DNA of 64,000 nt from Maribacter orientalis (GTDB lineage: Bacteria; Bacteroidota; Bacteroidia; Flavobacteriales; Flavobacteriaceae): positions 74,927 through 138,926 of the forward strand of contig NZ_FNZN01000009.1 in NCBI RefSeq assembly GCF_900109345.1, in the 5' to 3' direction. Below, piece after piece: positions 9,086 to 19,981 of the stretch. The notes beneath the pieces are model-generated. The model was not told the origin of the DNA and made no database searches. It saw only the letters and a program-made list of their open reading frames with translations. Made by a program: the position numbers and the translations under genes. The stretch's first letter is position 1. Each line of letters begins with the position of its first letter.

Positions 9086-10415
9086 TTTTAATTTTCATTA
9101 CTTCTAAACCAATATCTCCAGCTCCCATGGTCACTAAAACTTCCGGATTCTGTATTTTAATTTCAGAAATGATTTGTTCCTTTAAAATTAATTTTTTATT
9201 AGTGCTTGTTATTTTTTCTAGCAACCATTGTGAATCTATTCCTACAATTGGTTCTTCCCGTGCAGGATAGATATCTAACAACAAAATATTTTCGAATTGA
9301 GATAAGCTTTTTGCAAAATCATCGGCAAAATCCCGTGTTCTTGAAAATAGATGTGGTTGAAAAATGGCCAATACTTTTTTATTCGGATGCATTTCTGAAA
9401 TCGCTTCAAAAACTGCATTGATCTCTGTTGGATGATGGGCGTAGTCATCTATAAAAATAAAATCATCATTTTTAATTTTATAGGAAAAACGTCTTTGCAC
9501 ACCTTTAAATGTTGCTAGTGCTTTAGCAAGGCGATGCGGTGGGGAACCTGCTTGCATCGCCATCGCAAAAGCTACCAAACCATTAAGCAAATTATGCCTT
9601 CCTGGTTTGTTGAATTCAACCCCTTCTAGTTTGAGGTCAGGGGTCTCCAAATCGAATATGTAGGTGCCATGTTCTATTTTTATGTTCCGGATGCAATAAT
9701 CCGAATCGTCTTCAATACCATAGGTTAGCCCTTCTAAAGGCAAACCATTACGAACGAATAATTTTCCGCCCGGTTTCAATCGTTTTGTAAAATCAACAAA
9801 CGTTCGCTCCAATTCTTGTGCATCACCATAAATGTCTAAATGATCGGCATCCATAGAGGTTACACATGCGACATTGGGTGTTAACTGCATAAACGAACGA
9901 TCAAACTCGTCTGCTTCTACCACAGAATAGTCGGTGCCTTCCAACAGAAAATTGCTATTGAAATCTTCCGAAATCCCTCCTAAAAAAGCCGTCAGTTTAA
10001 CACCGGTTTCTTTTAGCAGATGCGCTAGTATACTTGATGTGGTGGTTTTACCATGCGTACCTGCCACAGCAAAACAGAACGAATCTTTTGTAATTAAGCC
10101 CAAGACCTCTGAACGTTTCTTAATCACAAATCCCTTCGCTAAAAAATACCGATACTCCGAATGACTTGATGGTACTGCCGGAGTGTATACGATCAGTGTA
10201 TTTTCAGGATTTTTAAACTCATTAGGTATTTGCTCTACATCATCACTATAATGAATGGCAATGCCAGAATTTGATAATTCTTTTGTTAATGGGCTTTCTG
10301 TTTTATCATACCCAGCAACCGTTTTATTTATGAAAGCAAAATAGCGAGCTAGGGCAGACATACCAATGCCTCCTATACCTATAAAATACACTCTATGTAT
10401 TTGCTCTAAATTCAT
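9063..10415 (-). CDS. murC: UDP-N-acetylmuramate-L-alanine ligase MurC
   Basis: Adds L-Ala to UDP-MurNAc, the first peptide step of peptidoglycan synthesis; cytosolic. The 450-residue protein starts with the Mur N-terminal Rossmann motif FIGIGGIGMSALA. It has the ATP loop AGTHGKTTTSSILA (about 118-131), EADEFDRSF and the C-terminal FIDDYAHHPTEI and QPHLFSRT motifs, all diagnostic of MurC. It is separated from murG by one base and overlaps ftsQ. Confidence 0.97.
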   Translation of the reverse strand: MNLEQIHRVYFIGIGGIGMSALARYFAFINKTVAGYDKTESPLTKELSNSGIAIHYSDDVEQIPNEFKNPENTLIVYTPAVPSSHSEYRYFLAKGFVIKKRSEVLGLITKDSFCFAVAGTHGKTTTSSILAHLLKETGVKLTAFLGGISEDFNSNFLLEGTDYSVVEADEFDRSFMQLTPNVACVTSMDADHLDIYGDAQELERTFVDFTKRLKPGGKLFVRNGLPLEGLTYGIEDDSDYCIRNIKIEHGTYIFDLETPDLKLEGVEFNKPGRHNLLNGLVAFAMAMQAGSPPHRLAKALATFKGVQRRFSYKIKNDDFIFIDDYAHHPTEINAVFEAISEMHPNKKVLAIFQPHLFSRTRDFADDFAKSLSQFENILLLDIYPAREEPIVGIDSQWLLEKITSTNKKLILKEQIISEIKIQNPEVLVTMGAGDIGLEVMKIKNELSYAD

Positions 10416-10416
10416 T

Positions 10417-11505
10417 TTACTTTAATAATTTTTCAATTTCATCACAAATATCTGCGGTTGCATTCGGTAATGCCAACGCTTTACTGTTCTTTGATAATTC
10501 TGCCTGCTTTTCAGGTGAATTAAATACTGCTTCAAACGCTGACTTAAACTGCTTGTCTAAATCGTTCTCACGTATCATAATTGCCGCATTATGACCTACC
10601 AGCGACAAGGCGTTTTTTGTCTGGTGATCTTCAGCAACAACTGGTGAGGGAATAAAAAATGTAGGCTTCCCTACCAAACATAATTCTGACACCGCTCCTG
10701 CTCCTGCACGAGAAATGATGAAATCGGCAGCTACATAGGCCTTATCCATAGAATTCAAAAATGCATGCACTTTTATCGTTTCAGACTGATTTGATTTATA
10801 CGTTTCATAATACCCTTTTCCACATTGCCATATTACTTGCAATCCTAATTCTTCAAAATATGCTAAATGGTCTGCTACGAGTTGATTAATGCGTCTAGCG
10901 CCTAAACTACCACCCAATACCAACAGTGTTTTCTTTTTTGGGCTTAGATCAAAATATTCTAATGATTCACTTTTGGTTACTTTAAGCTCCACCAAATCTG
11001 AACGCACAGGATTTCCTGTCTTTACAATTTTATCTTTCGGGAAAAACTGTTCCATGCCATCATATGCCACACAGATTTTCTCCACTTTATCCTTTAATAG
11101 TTTATTGGTTATACCAGCAAAAGAATTTTGTTCTTGCAGCACACATGGTATCCCTTTTACGGTAGCCATTTTTAACAACGGGCCGCTCGCAAAACCACCA
11201 GTACCAATTACGACATGGGGTTTAAACTTCGATACGATGCTGTTTGCTCTCATTAAACTACTTATCAATTTTATCGGAAACAGTAAATTTTTAAGGGTCA
11301 GTTTCCGTTGTATCCCCGTAATCCACAATCCTTCGATTTTATACCCGGCTTGTGGCACTTTTTCCATCTCCATTCTATCCTTAGCGCCTACGAACAAAAA
11401 TTCGGCATCAGGATGTCTTCTTTTCAATTCATTTGCTATGGCTATCGCCGGATAAATATGTCCACCGGTTCCGCCACCCGATAAGATGAACCTATAACTG
11501 CCCAC
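10417..11505 (-). CDS. murG: UDP-GlcNAc transferase MurG (lipid II synthase)
   Basis: Transfers GlcNAc from UDP-GlcNAc to lipid I at the inner face of the membrane, giving lipid II. 362 residues, GT28 family (GT-B fold). It shows [14 protein letters not shown] at the N-terminus, [26 protein letters not shown] and [17 protein letters not shown] in the sugar-nucleotide site. The start is GTG (11503-11505), overlapping the end of ftsW by 14 bases; no usable ATG precedes the first motif. Confidence 0.97.
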   Translation of the reverse strand: MGSYRFILSGGGTGGHIYPAIAIANELKRRHPDAEFLFVGAKDRMEMEKVPQAGYKIEGLWITGIQRKLTLKNLLFPIKLISSLMRANSIVSKFKPHVVIGTGGFASGPLLKMATVKGIPCVLQEQNSFAGITNKLLKDKVEKICVAYDGMEQFFPKDKIVKTGNPVRSDLVELKVTKSESLEYFDLSPKKKTLLVLGGSLGARRINQLVADHLAYFEELGLQVIWQCGKGYYETYKSNQSETIKVHAFLNSMDKAYVAADFIISRAGAGAVSELCLVGKPTFFIPSPVVAEDHQTKNALSLVGHNAAIMIRENDLDKQFKSAFEAVFNSPEKQAELSKNSKALALPNATADICDEIEKLLK

Positions 11506-12694
11506 TTAAAATCTCTAAAGGGTTCGTTTCATCTATATCATGTGCAGAAGTACCCTCCTGCGCTATACTCTTATTACTTGCACTCAATATAATCCCTATA
11601 GCCAAACAGGTCATCCAACTAGATGTACCACCACTACTGATCAAGGGTAAATTCTGTCCTGTTACCGGGAACAACTCTACAGCCACTGCCATATTGATCA
11701 ATGCCTGAAACACAATCGGCAAGCCCACACCCAATACCAATAACTTACTAAATATAGAAGTAGCGCCATTGGCGACCACCACTATACGGAAGAGTAAAAA
11801 CAGATAAAAGAACATTAAAGCAAAACCACCTATCAATCCATATTCTTCAACAATAATGGCATAAATAAAATCTGATGAACTCTGTGGTAGAAAATTCTTT
11901 TGTATGCTTTTGCCAGCGCCTTTACCAACAATACCACCTGTTGCTATCGCTATTTTCGCTTTTTCTATTTGATAATTGGCTTCTGTATCTTCAGGGTTCG
12001 AGAAACTATCGATACGGCTCATCCAAGTATCCACCCTATTCGGAAATAAATCTGGAAACGCCTTTGCCGTCAAAATGAAAATAGTGAGACAAAGAACTCC
12101 TGTACCAACAATTCCAAATAAGTATTTCATAGGATATCCTCCCAAAAAACACAAGATCAACACCATAGAGAAAATGATGGCAGCAGTGGAAAAGTTAGCG
12201 GGCAAAATGAGTACGACCACCAAGAAAACGGGTAGCCATAACGGCACTATGCTCTCTTTAAACGTAATGGCAACATCCCTAACCTTAGAAAAATAACGCG
12301 CCACATAAATCATTAAAACAACAGCGGCCAAATTTGAGGGTTGAAACCCGAACCCCACAAACGGAAGGCGGATCCATCGACTATCATTGGTTCCTCCGTC
12401 AGAAGTTCCTTGTGCCAAAACAAAGACCAGCAGAACCAAAACAATCGGTAGGGCGATCATAGAAAGCCCCTTGAAAAAGTGAGTTGGGATTTTATGTACA
12501 CCGTAAATAATACCAAAACCTAAAAACAATAGAATAGCATGTTTCACTAAATACCCTACAGTAGTGCCACTGCCCACCACGTACACCAAGTTACTACTAG
12601 CACTGTACACTGGTAAAAATGAGAATAAGGCCAGAAGCGCCGCAATGGCCCAAATAGCTTTATCTCCTTTTATATTTTGCAGTATATTCAACAC
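11492..12694 (-). CDS. ftsW: FtsW, SEDS peptidoglycan glycosyltransferase
   Basis: A polytopic SEDS-family protein that polymerises glycan strands with its partner FtsI at the septum. 400 residues with about ten hydrophobic segments. It shows the SEDS signatures [14 protein letters not shown] and [13 protein letters not shown] [11 protein letters not shown] near the C-terminus, and [19 protein letters not shown]. The start is GTG at 12692-12694, one base after the murD stop; the next codon, TTG, is an alternative. The arrangement murD-ftsW-murG is typical. Confidence 0.95.
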   Translation of the reverse strand: MLNILQNIKGDKAIWAIAALLALFSFLPVYSASSNLVYVVGSGTTVGYLVKHAILLFLGFGIIYGVHKIPTHFFKGLSMIALPIVLVLLVFVLAQGTSDGGTNDSRWIRLPFVGFGFQPSNLAAVVLMIYVARYFSKVRDVAITFKESIVPLWLPVFLVVVLILPANFSTAAIIFSMVLILCFLGGYPMKYLFGIVGTGVLCLTIFILTAKAFPDLFPNRVDTWMSRIDSFSNPEDTEANYQIEKAKIAIATGGIVGKGAGKSIQKNFLPQSSSDFIYAIIVEEYGLIGGFALMFFYLFLLFRIVVVANGATSIFSKLLVLGVGLPIVFQALINMAVAVELFPVTGQNLPLISSGGTSSWMTCLAIGIILSASNKSIAQEGTSAHDIDETNPLEILSGQL

Positions 12695-12695
12695 C

Positions 12696-14030
12696 TTATA
12701 GGTTCTTTACACAGTTCTTAAATTGATCTCCACGATCTTCATAATTTTTAAACAAATCGAAACTTGCACAAGCTGGCGACAACAAAACGGTATCTCCACG
12801 TTCGGCAATTTTATAAGCCACTTTCACAGCCTCTTCCATTGCAAATGTTTCTACTAAAAGATCCACTGCGTTACCGAATACATGTTTAATTTTCTCATTA
12901 TCCTCACCCAAGCAAATTATCGCTTTTACTTTCTCACGTACCAAAGGCATCAATTCCATATATTCATTGCCTTTATCTACTCCACCTACGATCCAAACCG
13001 TTGGTGTTTTCATACTATCTAAAGCATAATAGGCCGCATTTACATTAGTTGCCTTTGAGTCGTTTATATACTCTACATGATGTATTTTCAAGACCTTTTC
13101 CAAACGGTGGGGAGCCCCTTGAAAATTTGACACACAAGCTCTTATCGTTTCTTTACGGATACCAACCAATTTTGCAATAGTGGCCGCTGCCATGGTGTTC
13201 TTTACATTGTGTTGACCTTCTAAGGCCAATTCGTCTTTAATCATGCTAATAGTGTCTGTGGTTGTTTTTATTATTATCTTATTTTGTTCTATAAATGCAC
13301 CTTTTTCAAATACTTTGTTCAATGAAAAAGGCATTAATTTTGATTTAACTGGGTGCTCTTTGAGCCATTTTACCAAAACCGTATCATCTGCATCATATAT
13401 CAAATAATCGTTTTCGTCTTGGTTCTCCGCTATCCTGAATTTTGAAGCGATGTAGTTCTCAAATGAATACTCGTACCGATCTAAATGATCTGGCGATATA
13501 TTCGTAATCACGGCGATATGTGGTTTAAAATCCACAATACCATCCAATTGAAAACTGCTTATCTCGAGCACGTAATACTCAAAATCATTTTCTGCGACCA
13601 TCTTCGCATAACTATCACCAATATTACCTGCCATACCCACCTTTAGTCCGCCATTTGCGAGTATGTGGTTCGTAAGCATGGTAGTGGTCGTTTTACCATT
13701 ACTTCCTGTAATACCAATGATTTTAGCATCGGTATACTTTGACGCAAATTCAATCTCTGATATTACGGGAATGCCTTTCTCAACCAACTGCTTCACCAAG
13801 GGTACCTTATCGGGTATTCCCGGACTCTTCATTACTAAGTCGGCTTTTAAAATGCGGTCTTCAGAATGCTTCTCTTCTTCCCAATCAATTCCAAAATGTT
13901 CAAGAACGTTTTTATACTTCTCTTTAATTTTTCCTTTATCGGATACAAAAACCTCATATCCTTTTTTTAATCCTAAAATGGCTGTTCCTACTCCACTTTC
14001 TCCTCCTCCTAGAACTACCAACAATGCCAT
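12696..14030 (-). CDS. murD: UDP-MurNAc-L-alanine-D-glutamate ligase MurD
   Basis: Adds D-Glu to UDP-MurNAc-L-Ala in the cytosol. The 444-residue protein has the N-terminal motif VVLGGGESGVGTAIL, the ATP loop GITGSNGKTTTTMLT (about 105-119), NISPDHLDRY, NDSKATN (about 320) and the C-terminal LLSPACASFDLFKNYEDRG, all typical of MurD. Its start abuts the mraY stop with no gap, as expected for translational coupling. Confidence 0.97.
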   Translation of the reverse strand: MALLVVLGGGESGVGTAILGLKKGYEVFVSDKGKIKEKYKNVLEHFGIDWEEEKHSEDRILKADLVMKSPGIPDKVPLVKQLVEKGIPVISEIEFASKYTDAKIIGITGSNGKTTTTMLTNHILANGGLKVGMAGNIGDSYAKMVAENDFEYYVLEISSFQLDGIVDFKPHIAVITNISPDHLDRYEYSFENYIASKFRIAENQDENDYLIYDADDTVLVKWLKEHPVKSKLMPFSLNKVFEKGAFIEQNKIIIKTTTDTISMIKDELALEGQHNVKNTMAAATIAKLVGIRKETIRACVSNFQGAPHRLEKVLKIHHVEYINDSKATNVNAAYYALDSMKTPTVWIVGGVDKGNEYMELMPLVREKVKAIICLGEDNEKIKHVFGNAVDLLVETFAMEEAVKVAYKIAERGDTVLLSPACASFDLFKNYEDRGDQFKNCVKNL

Positions 14031-15251
14031 TTATCTAATTTTTAGAGTCACTATACTAACAATGGCCAATAGAATACCTACAATCCAAAATCGTGTTACG
14101 ATCTTACTTTCGTGATAACCCTTTTTCTGATAGTGGTGATGTAATGGTGACATTAAAAATATGCGTCTACCTTCTCCATATTTATTTCGAGTGTACTTGA
14201 AATAGCCTACTTGCAACATCACTGAAAGTGACTCGGCAAAGAATATTCCGCACAAAACCGGAATCAATAATTCTTTACGTACGATAATAGCAATCACGGC
14301 TATAACACCACCAATAGTTAAACTTCCGGTATCACCCATAAATACCTGGGCTGGGAAGGCATTGTACCATAAAAATCCTATTAAGGCTCCAACAAACGCA
14401 GTAATGAAAATCAATAACTCACCTACTCTTGGTATGTACATGATATCTAAATAATCCGAGAAAATAATATTACCCGAAACCAAAGCAAATATGCCTAGTG
14501 TAAATACAATAATTGCCGATGTACCTGCGGCAAGCCCATCGATACCGTCTGTCAAATTCGCCCCGTTAGATACCGCTGTTACGATTAAAATGACAATTGG
14601 AATAAACAGTAACCAAGCATATTCCTGCGCTCCTTCTCCCATCCAACCAATAAAATCACCATAGTCAAATTCGTTGTTCTTCATAAAAGGAACGGTAGTC
14701 ATGGTCGACTTAATTTCTGCGCCTTTTACTTGTTCTACCGTATAATCTTTGGTGATAACCGATTTATCATGGTCACGCATGGTCACCTCTGGATGAAAAT
14801 AAAGTACCGCCCCTACGATCAAACCCAATACAACCTGCCCAAGAACTTTAAACCTTCCTTTTAATCCGTCTTTATTCTTTTTGAATACTTTGATATAATC
14901 ATCTAAGAAACCGATAACCCCCATCCATAACATGGTAAAAATCAACAGTATGATGTAAATATTATCTAATCGTGCAAATAATATTACAGGAATCAAAGTG
15001 GCCAAAATTATAATGATACCACCCATTGTAGGGGTACCCGCTTTTTGCTTTTGACCATCCAAACCTAAGTCACGAATACTTTCACCTACTTGCTGCTTTT
15101 GTAGAAAAAGAATGATGCGTTTACCGAAAGCTGTCGCAATTATCAAAGAAAACAAGATAGCCATAGCCGCACGGAACGTACTAAACTGAAACAGCGTAGC
15201 CCCGGGAAACTGGTATTGTTTTTCTAAATATTCGAACAGGTAGGTTAACAT
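14031..15251 (-). CDS. mraY: Phospho-MurNAc-pentapeptide transferase MraY
   Basis: Makes lipid I by transferring phospho-MurNAc-pentapeptide to undecaprenyl phosphate; an integral membrane enzyme of about ten helices. It carries the motifs [19 protein letters not shown] (catalytic Asp pair), [25 protein letters not shown] and the C-terminal [12 protein letters not shown]. At 406 residues it is longer than the E. coli enzyme (about 360). The extra part is an extramembrane insert around residues 150-205 ([19 protein letters not shown]), also typical of Bacteroidota MraY. Confidence 0.97.
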   Translation of the reverse strand: MLTYLFEYLEKQYQFPGATLFQFSTFRAAMAILFSLIIATAFGKRIILFLQKQQVGESIRDLGLDGQKQKAGTPTMGGIIIILATLIPVILFARLDNIYIILLIFTMLWMGVIGFLDDYIKVFKKNKDGLKGRFKVLGQVVLGLIVGAVLYFHPEVTMRDHDKSVITKDYTVEQVKGAEIKSTMTTVPFMKNNEFDYGDFIGWMGEGAQEYAWLLFIPIVILIVTAVSNGANLTDGIDGLAAGTSAIIVFTLGIFALVSGNIIFSDYLDIMYIPRVGELLIFITAFVGALIGFLWYNAFPAQVFMGDTGSLTIGGVIAVIAIIVRKELLIPVLCGIFFAESLSVMLQVGYFKYTRNKYGEGRRIFLMSPLHHHYQKKGYHESKIVTRFWIVGILLAIVSIVTLKIR

Positions 15252-15283
15252 AGTTTTTTCATTAAAGCGTTTTCAAGCCAATG

Positions 15284-16747
15284 TTACTTATCTAGACTAA
15301 TTAATAGCTCTTTTACAATTTTAAAATCATCGAAATCTATTCGTACTCCGTTGGTTTCTTGGTAGGTCTCATGCCCTTTACCTGCAACCAAAATAATATC
15401 ATTATCGGCTGCTAATTGGCAAGCTGTTTTAATGGCCTGCTCTCTATTTTCAATCAATAGTATCTTTTTTACATTCTGCGGCTCAACCCCTGCTTCCATT
15501 TCTGCAATAATTTCAGAAGGGGACTCTGTACGAGGGTTATCTGAAGTAAAAATGACTTTATTACTCATTTCAGAAGCGATATTGCCCATTACCGGACGCT
15601 TTGATCTGTCTCTATCGCCACCACACCCCACAACGGTGATGACGTTTTCATTTCCAGTTCTCAACGTGTTGATTGTCTCAAGCACATTTTTAAGGGCGTC
15701 CGGCGTATGGGCATAATCAACTATAGCCGTAATTTTATTTTTTGATATATAATATTGAAACCTTCCATCTACACTATCCAACTCACTCAACAAGCGAAGG
15801 ATTTCTAATTTCTCTAATCCTAATAACTCTGCAGTGGCATAAATAGCCAACATATTATAGGCATTGAATTGACCTATTAATTTAATCCACAGTTCGTTAT
15901 CATTGATTTTCAATAACTGACCATCGAACTGGTTTTCTAAAACCTGTGCACGATAATCTGCATAATTCTTTAACGCGTACGTATATTTTCTTGCCTTGGT
16001 ATTTTGCAACATCACCAAGCCATTTTTATCATCGATATTGGTCAATGCAAATGCTTTTTTCGACAACTGATCGAACAATATTTTCTTTGTATCGCGATAC
16101 TCAGCAAATGTTTTATGATAGTCTAAATGATCATGAGATAGATTCGTAAAAATCGCGCCCTCAAATACCAAACCTTCTGTTCTTTTCTGATGAATACCAT
16201 GCGAACTCACTTCCATAAAGCAAAATTCAACACCGGCATCGTTCATTAACTTTAAATGCTGATTGATGACCAATGCATCGGGAGTGGTATGTTTTGTTGG
16301 GTATTCCGTATCGTCTACCATTATTTTTATGGTGGACAACAACCCTACTTTGTAGCCAGCATTTTTAAATAACTGATATAATAAACTCGATACGGTGGTT
16401 TTACCATTGGTACCGGTTACGCCTACTAATTTTAAATTTTTTGAAGGCGTATCGTAGTAATTCGAAGCCATTAAAGCCAGGGCCTGATTGCCGTTTTCTA
16501 CCTCAACATAGGTAACACCTTCTACCATATTCGTAGGTAGCTGCTCGCATATAATAGCTCGCGCACCGGTTGCCACTACGGCATCGATATAGTTATGACC
16601 ATCGGTCAAGGTTCCTTTTATAGCTACAAAGGCATCCCCCGCTTTCACTTCTCTAGAATCGAAACGTACTGAAGCGATATCACAAGAGGTCGTACCACTA
16701 ACTGCGGTAAGATGCACTCCATATAATATGTCCTTTAACTGCTTCAT
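15284..16747 (-). CDS. murE: UDP-MurNAc-tripeptide ligase MurE
   Basis: Adds the third residue, expected to be meso-diaminopimelate, to UDP-MurNAc-L-Ala-D-Glu. 487 residues, with the ATP loop GVTGTNGKTTVSSLL (about 109-123), NLSHDHLDYH, VDYAHTPDALKN, and SDNPRTESP about residue 400. The last matches the DNPR motif that distinguishes DAP-adding MurE from Lys-adding forms, so DAP-type peptidoglycan is inferred. The start overlaps the ftsI stop by 4 bases (ATGA). A 32-base gap separates it from mraY. Confidence 0.97.
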   Translation of the reverse strand: MKQLKDILYGVHLTAVSGTTSCDIASVRFDSREVKAGDAFVAIKGTLTDGHNYIDAVVATGARAIICEQLPTNMVEGVTYVEVENGNQALALMASNYYDTPSKNLKLVGVTGTNGKTTVSSLLYQLFKNAGYKVGLLSTIKIMVDDTEYPTKHTTPDALVINQHLKLMNDAGVEFCFMEVSSHGIHQKRTEGLVFEGAIFTNLSHDHLDYHKTFAEYRDTKKILFDQLSKKAFALTNIDDKNGLVMLQNTKARKYTYALKNYADYRAQVLENQFDGQLLKINDNELWIKLIGQFNAYNMLAIYATAELLGLEKLEILRLLSELDSVDGRFQYYISKNKITAIVDYAHTPDALKNVLETINTLRTGNENVITVVGCGGDRDRSKRPVMGNIASEMSNKVIFTSDNPRTESPSEIIAEMEAGVEPQNVKKILLIENREQAIKTACQLAADNDIILVAGKGHETYQETNGVRIDFDDFKIVKELLISLDK

Positions 16748-18750
16748 ATTAATTCTAATACTATTTTCTTCACGGTTTTAATATCGGTTCCTTTAGAGAT
16801 GGACTGGTGTTTTACCGTTCCATTCCCCTTCACCTCTACTTCTATTCCTAAATTTTCTAAAATTGCAATGGCATCCATACCGCTCATACCTTTTACATTT
16901 GGCACTTGCGCATATACCTGCTGGGCATTCTTGTAATAATTTTGGTAAGACGCATCAGTACTCGCAATCAATACATTTTTTACATCTACCTCACTTGTTA
17001 ATGGTGATGTGGCATATACTTTTTGTGCTACGGATTTAAATACCGGACCTGATACATCGGCACCATAATACCCCACACTCTTGTCTGGCTTATGAATGAC
17101 TACGATACAGGAGTACTTCGGATTGTCTGCTGGAAAATAACCTGCAAACGAAGAAATATATTCGTATTTATTCTTATCCTTAGAAACATAATTGGTTTGT
17201 GTGGTACCTGTTTTACCGGCCATAGAAAAGTTTTTCGAATACATGCCGTGGCCTGTACCATGCTTACTCTCTACTACATCCTTTAAAATCTTCTGTACTT
17301 TCTTAACCGTTTCTTGAGAACAGATTGCCGGATTCAATACTTTCTTATCGAACTTTTCAATAGTCTTGTCCCACTCCTTAACTTCTTTCAATAACCTTGG
17401 CTTCACCATTTCCCCATTATTCGCAATGGCATTATAGAATGACAATGTTTGCAATGGTGTCATAGACACCTCATAACCGTAAGCCATTTGTGCCAATGAC
17501 AATCCTGACCAACCTTTGTCTCCAGGATACCTAAGTACCGGCTTGCCCTCTCCGCGAACCGGCAATCCTAATTCTTTATGGATGCCCATACTCATTAAGC
17601 GGTTCACATATTTCTCTGGATCGTTCTTGTAGCCATTGTTAATCATTTTGGCAAACGCCACATTAGACGATACTTCAAAAGCTTTGGCTACAGATATTTT
17701 ACCATGTCCGCCACGCTTGGTATCTTTTACCCAGTGTCTATATATTTTCCAACTTCCCTTTTCAGTATCAATTACGGTACTGGTATCGACCACCTTGTCT
17801 TCTAGGGCCGCCACTAAATTCATTAACTTAAATGTAGAACCTGGTTCATGAGATTCGCCAATTGCGTAGTTCAGACGTTCGTAGTATTTACCTTCGGGTG
17901 TTTGACCCAAATTGGCGATTGCTTTTACTTCACCGGTCTTCACCTCCATTACGATTACTGTACCGTGGTCTGCTTTATACAGTTCCAATTGCTTTAATAA
18001 AGCATGGTGCGCAATATCTTGTATATTAATATCGATGGTAGAATACACATCATACCCATCTTTTGGCTCAATAATATTATCGTTACCGATAGGCTTCCAA
18101 AGTCCTTTTGCGATTTTTTGCTTGGCACGCTTTCCTTCTATCCCCCTTAAGTATTCACCAAAAGCACCCTCCATACCCACACGGGTACGGTAGCCATTTT
18201 CATCTACACGCTCATACCCAACACTACGTTCGGCAATTTTACCCAACGGATGCTCTCTTTTCGTTTTTTGCTCTATGATCAATCCACCTCTATAAGCTCC
18301 TTTATTAAATAGTGGGAAGGATTTCACAGCCATGTAATCGGAGTAGTCTAGATTTCGAACAATTAGCGCGTACCTATTTTTATTTTCCTTGGCTTTTCTA
18401 AGAATTTGTTGGTAATGAGAAGACGTATTACCGAATTGCTTCGCCAAGGCATCTGACAAGGGCTTTATATTTTGCTTAAAATCAATATCATTTACCGTAA
18501 CGGCATCAAAACGAATGGTGTATTTAGAAACCGATGTTGCCAAAAGACTACCATCATCAGAATATAGATTACCCCTATTCGGTTCGATAGTAAAAATATG
18601 AGAGGTACGTGTTTCCGCTAAAGCTTTGTATTTTTCGCCATCTACAACTTGTATGGACACCAACTTAAAAAGTACGGCACCAGCGAACAGCACGAGAAAT
18701 GCTGCTACAATATATAGTCGTTTAAGTATACTTTTTTCTGTTGCGGCCAT
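16744..18750 (-). CDS. ftsI: Septal penicillin-binding protein FtsI (PBP3-type) with PASTA domain
   Basis: A class B transpeptidase that cross-links septal peptidoglycan with FtsW. 668 residues: a membrane anchor at about 11-31, a pedestal domain, then a transpeptidase domain with the catalytic STFK tetrad (S305-K308), SSN (361-363) and KTGT (513-516). The C-terminal 60 residues (VPNVKGMSGMDAIAILENLG and on) form one PASTA domain. This recalls Gram-positive and Bacteroidota FtsI/SpoVD rather than E. coli FtsI. It abuts ftsL and overlaps murE by 4 bases. Confidence 0.96.
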   Translation of the reverse strand: MAATEKSILKRLYIVAAFLVLFAGAVLFKLVSIQVVDGEKYKALAETRTSHIFTIEPNRGNLYSDDGSLLATSVSKYTIRFDAVTVNDIDFKQNIKPLSDALAKQFGNTSSHYQQILRKAKENKNRYALIVRNLDYSDYMAVKSFPLFNKGAYRGGLIIEQKTKREHPLGKIAERSVGYERVDENGYRTRVGMEGAFGEYLRGIEGKRAKQKIAKGLWKPIGNDNIIEPKDGYDVYSTIDINIQDIAHHALLKQLELYKADHGTVIVMEVKTGEVKAIANLGQTPEGKYYERLNYAIGESHEPGSTFKLMNLVAALEDKVVDTSTVIDTEKGSWKIYRHWVKDTKRGGHGKISVAKAFEVSSNVAFAKMINNGYKNDPEKYVNRLMSMGIHKELGLPVRGEGKPVLRYPGDKGWSGLSLAQMAYGYEVSMTPLQTLSFYNAIANNGEMVKPRLLKEVKEWDKTIEKFDKKVLNPAICSQETVKKVQKILKDVVESKHGTGHGMYSKNFSMAGKTGTTQTNYVSKDKNKYEYISSFAGYFPADNPKYSCIVVIHKPDKSVGYYGADVSGPVFKSVAQKVYATSPLTSEVDVKNVLIASTDASYQNYYKNAQQVYAQVPNVKGMSGMDAIAILENLGIEVEVKGNGTVKHQSISKGTDIKTVKKIVLELI

Positions 18751-19092
18751 TTATTCTTTCTCATTTAAAGATTTGACCCTAATTTTTTGTGGTGGCGTTT
18801 CTGAAGGATACAATCCTTTGTCAGATATCTTACCTGTAATGTTCGATTCTAGTTTCAACTGCTGCACATCTGACCGCATGTCTACAAACTCGTTTCTAAG
18901 CTCTTTTACTTCTTCGTTCAATAAAGCGATTTGGTGTACTTTCTGATCTGCACTATGCGAGCTACTGATCATTACCGTTGCCAAAAAAGAAATGAAAATG
19001 ATGAACAGCCAATTCTTGGGCGAGTCTCCGCTCACCAAAAATTTGCCTTTCAACAGGTCTAAGACCCCAGTTTTCACTTTATTTTTCGTCAT
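18751..19092 (-). CDS. FtsL-like cell division protein
   Basis: 113 residues: a basic cytoplasmic tail, one transmembrane segment (about 28-45, WLFIIFISFLATVMISS), then a periplasmic coiled coil with heptad-like Leu/Val spacing (IALLNEEVKELRNEFVDMR). This layout and the slot between rsmH and ftsI identify the Bacteroidota FtsL-like protein, which in E. coli-like systems bridges FtsB/FtsQ to FtsWI. Sequence conservation is weak, so synteny carries the call. It overlaps the end of rsmH by 14 bases and abuts ftsI exactly. Confidence 0.8.
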   Translation of the reverse strand: MTKNKVKTGVLDLLKGKFLVSGDSPKNWLFIIFISFLATVMISSSHSADQKVHQIALLNEEVKELRNEFVDMRSDVQQLKLESNITGKISDKGLYPSETPPQKIRVKSLNEKE

Positions 19093-19981
19093 TACGCTCT
19101 GCTATTCTCAGTTTGGCACTACGCGCCCTGTTATTTAATTTTATTTCTTCTCGAGACGGAACTATCAATCCGCCAACTTTCTTTAAGGGTACTTCTATGT
19201 TTCCATAAAAGTCTTTCTCTGGCTCACCTTCAAACTGTCCGGCTCGTATATATCGTTTTACCAACCTATCTTCTAAAGAGTGATAACTAATTACACTCAG
19301 TCGCCCTTTCGGATTCAATAAATCTGGCACCTGCTCTAAAAACTCCTTGATCACTTCGATCTCTTGATTCACTTCTATACGAATCGCCTGATAGATCTGC
19401 GCCAAAATCTTATGCTGCTTATGCTCTGGCAAAAACTGCTTCAAGGCTTGTTTTAAAGCATCGGTCGTTCTTATCTCCTCAACTTCCCTATTTGCTACTA
19501 GTACTTTTGCCATGGCATTGGCGTTTCTAATATCACCATACTCGAACAATACCTTACGTAAATCATCATACGTGTATTTGTTCACCACTTCAAAAGCCGA
19601 TAGCGTATTACGCTTGCTCATTCGCATATCCAAATCTGCATCGAATCGGGTAGAAAACCCTCTTTCGGCCTGATCGAACTGATGCGATGAAACTCCGAAA
19701 TCCGCCAAGATTCCATCTACTTTCCGAATGCCATAGAACTTTAAAAACTGGGTGATGTACCTAAAATTTTCCGCTATTAGTGTAAATCGTGGGTCACCTA
19801 AGGTATTTGCCTGCGCATCTTCATCTTGATCAAAAGCGAACAATTTACCGCCTGCACCCAATCGTTTCAATATTTCTTTAGAGTGACCGCCTCCACCAAA
19901 TGTCACATCTACATAAACTCCATTCTCTTTGATGTCCAAGCCATCTACCGATTCTTTCAGCAATACAGGATTATGATACAT
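19079..19981 (-). CDS. rsmH: 16S rRNA (cytosine1402-N4)-methyltransferase RsmH
   Basis: Methylates N4 of C1402 in the 16S rRNA P site, using SAM. About 300 residues. It begins YHNPVLLKESVDGL and has the SAM loop DVTFGGGGHS, GILADFGVSSHQFD, ERGFSTRFDADLDMRM and SYHSLEDRLVKR near the C-terminus. I chose the ATG at 19979-19981, which gives the family-typical MYHNPVLL start and an 11-base overlap with mraZ. A GTG six codons upstream (19999) is in frame but would add six residues not typical of the family. Confidence 0.95.
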   Translation of the reverse strand: MYHNPVLLKESVDGLDIKENGVYVDVTFGGGGHSKEILKRLGAGGKLFAFDQDEDAQANTLGDPRFTLIAENFRYITQFLKFYGIRKVDGILADFGVSSHQFDQAERGFSTRFDADLDMRMSKRNTLSAFEVVNKYTYDDLRKVLFEYGDIRNANAMAKVLVANREVEEIRTTDALKQALKQFLPEHKQHKILAQIYQAIRIEVNQEIEVIKEFLEQVPDLLNPKGRLSVISYHSLEDRLVKRYIRAGQFEGEPEKDFYGNIEVPLKKVGGLIVPSREEIKLNNRARSAKLRIAERNDEK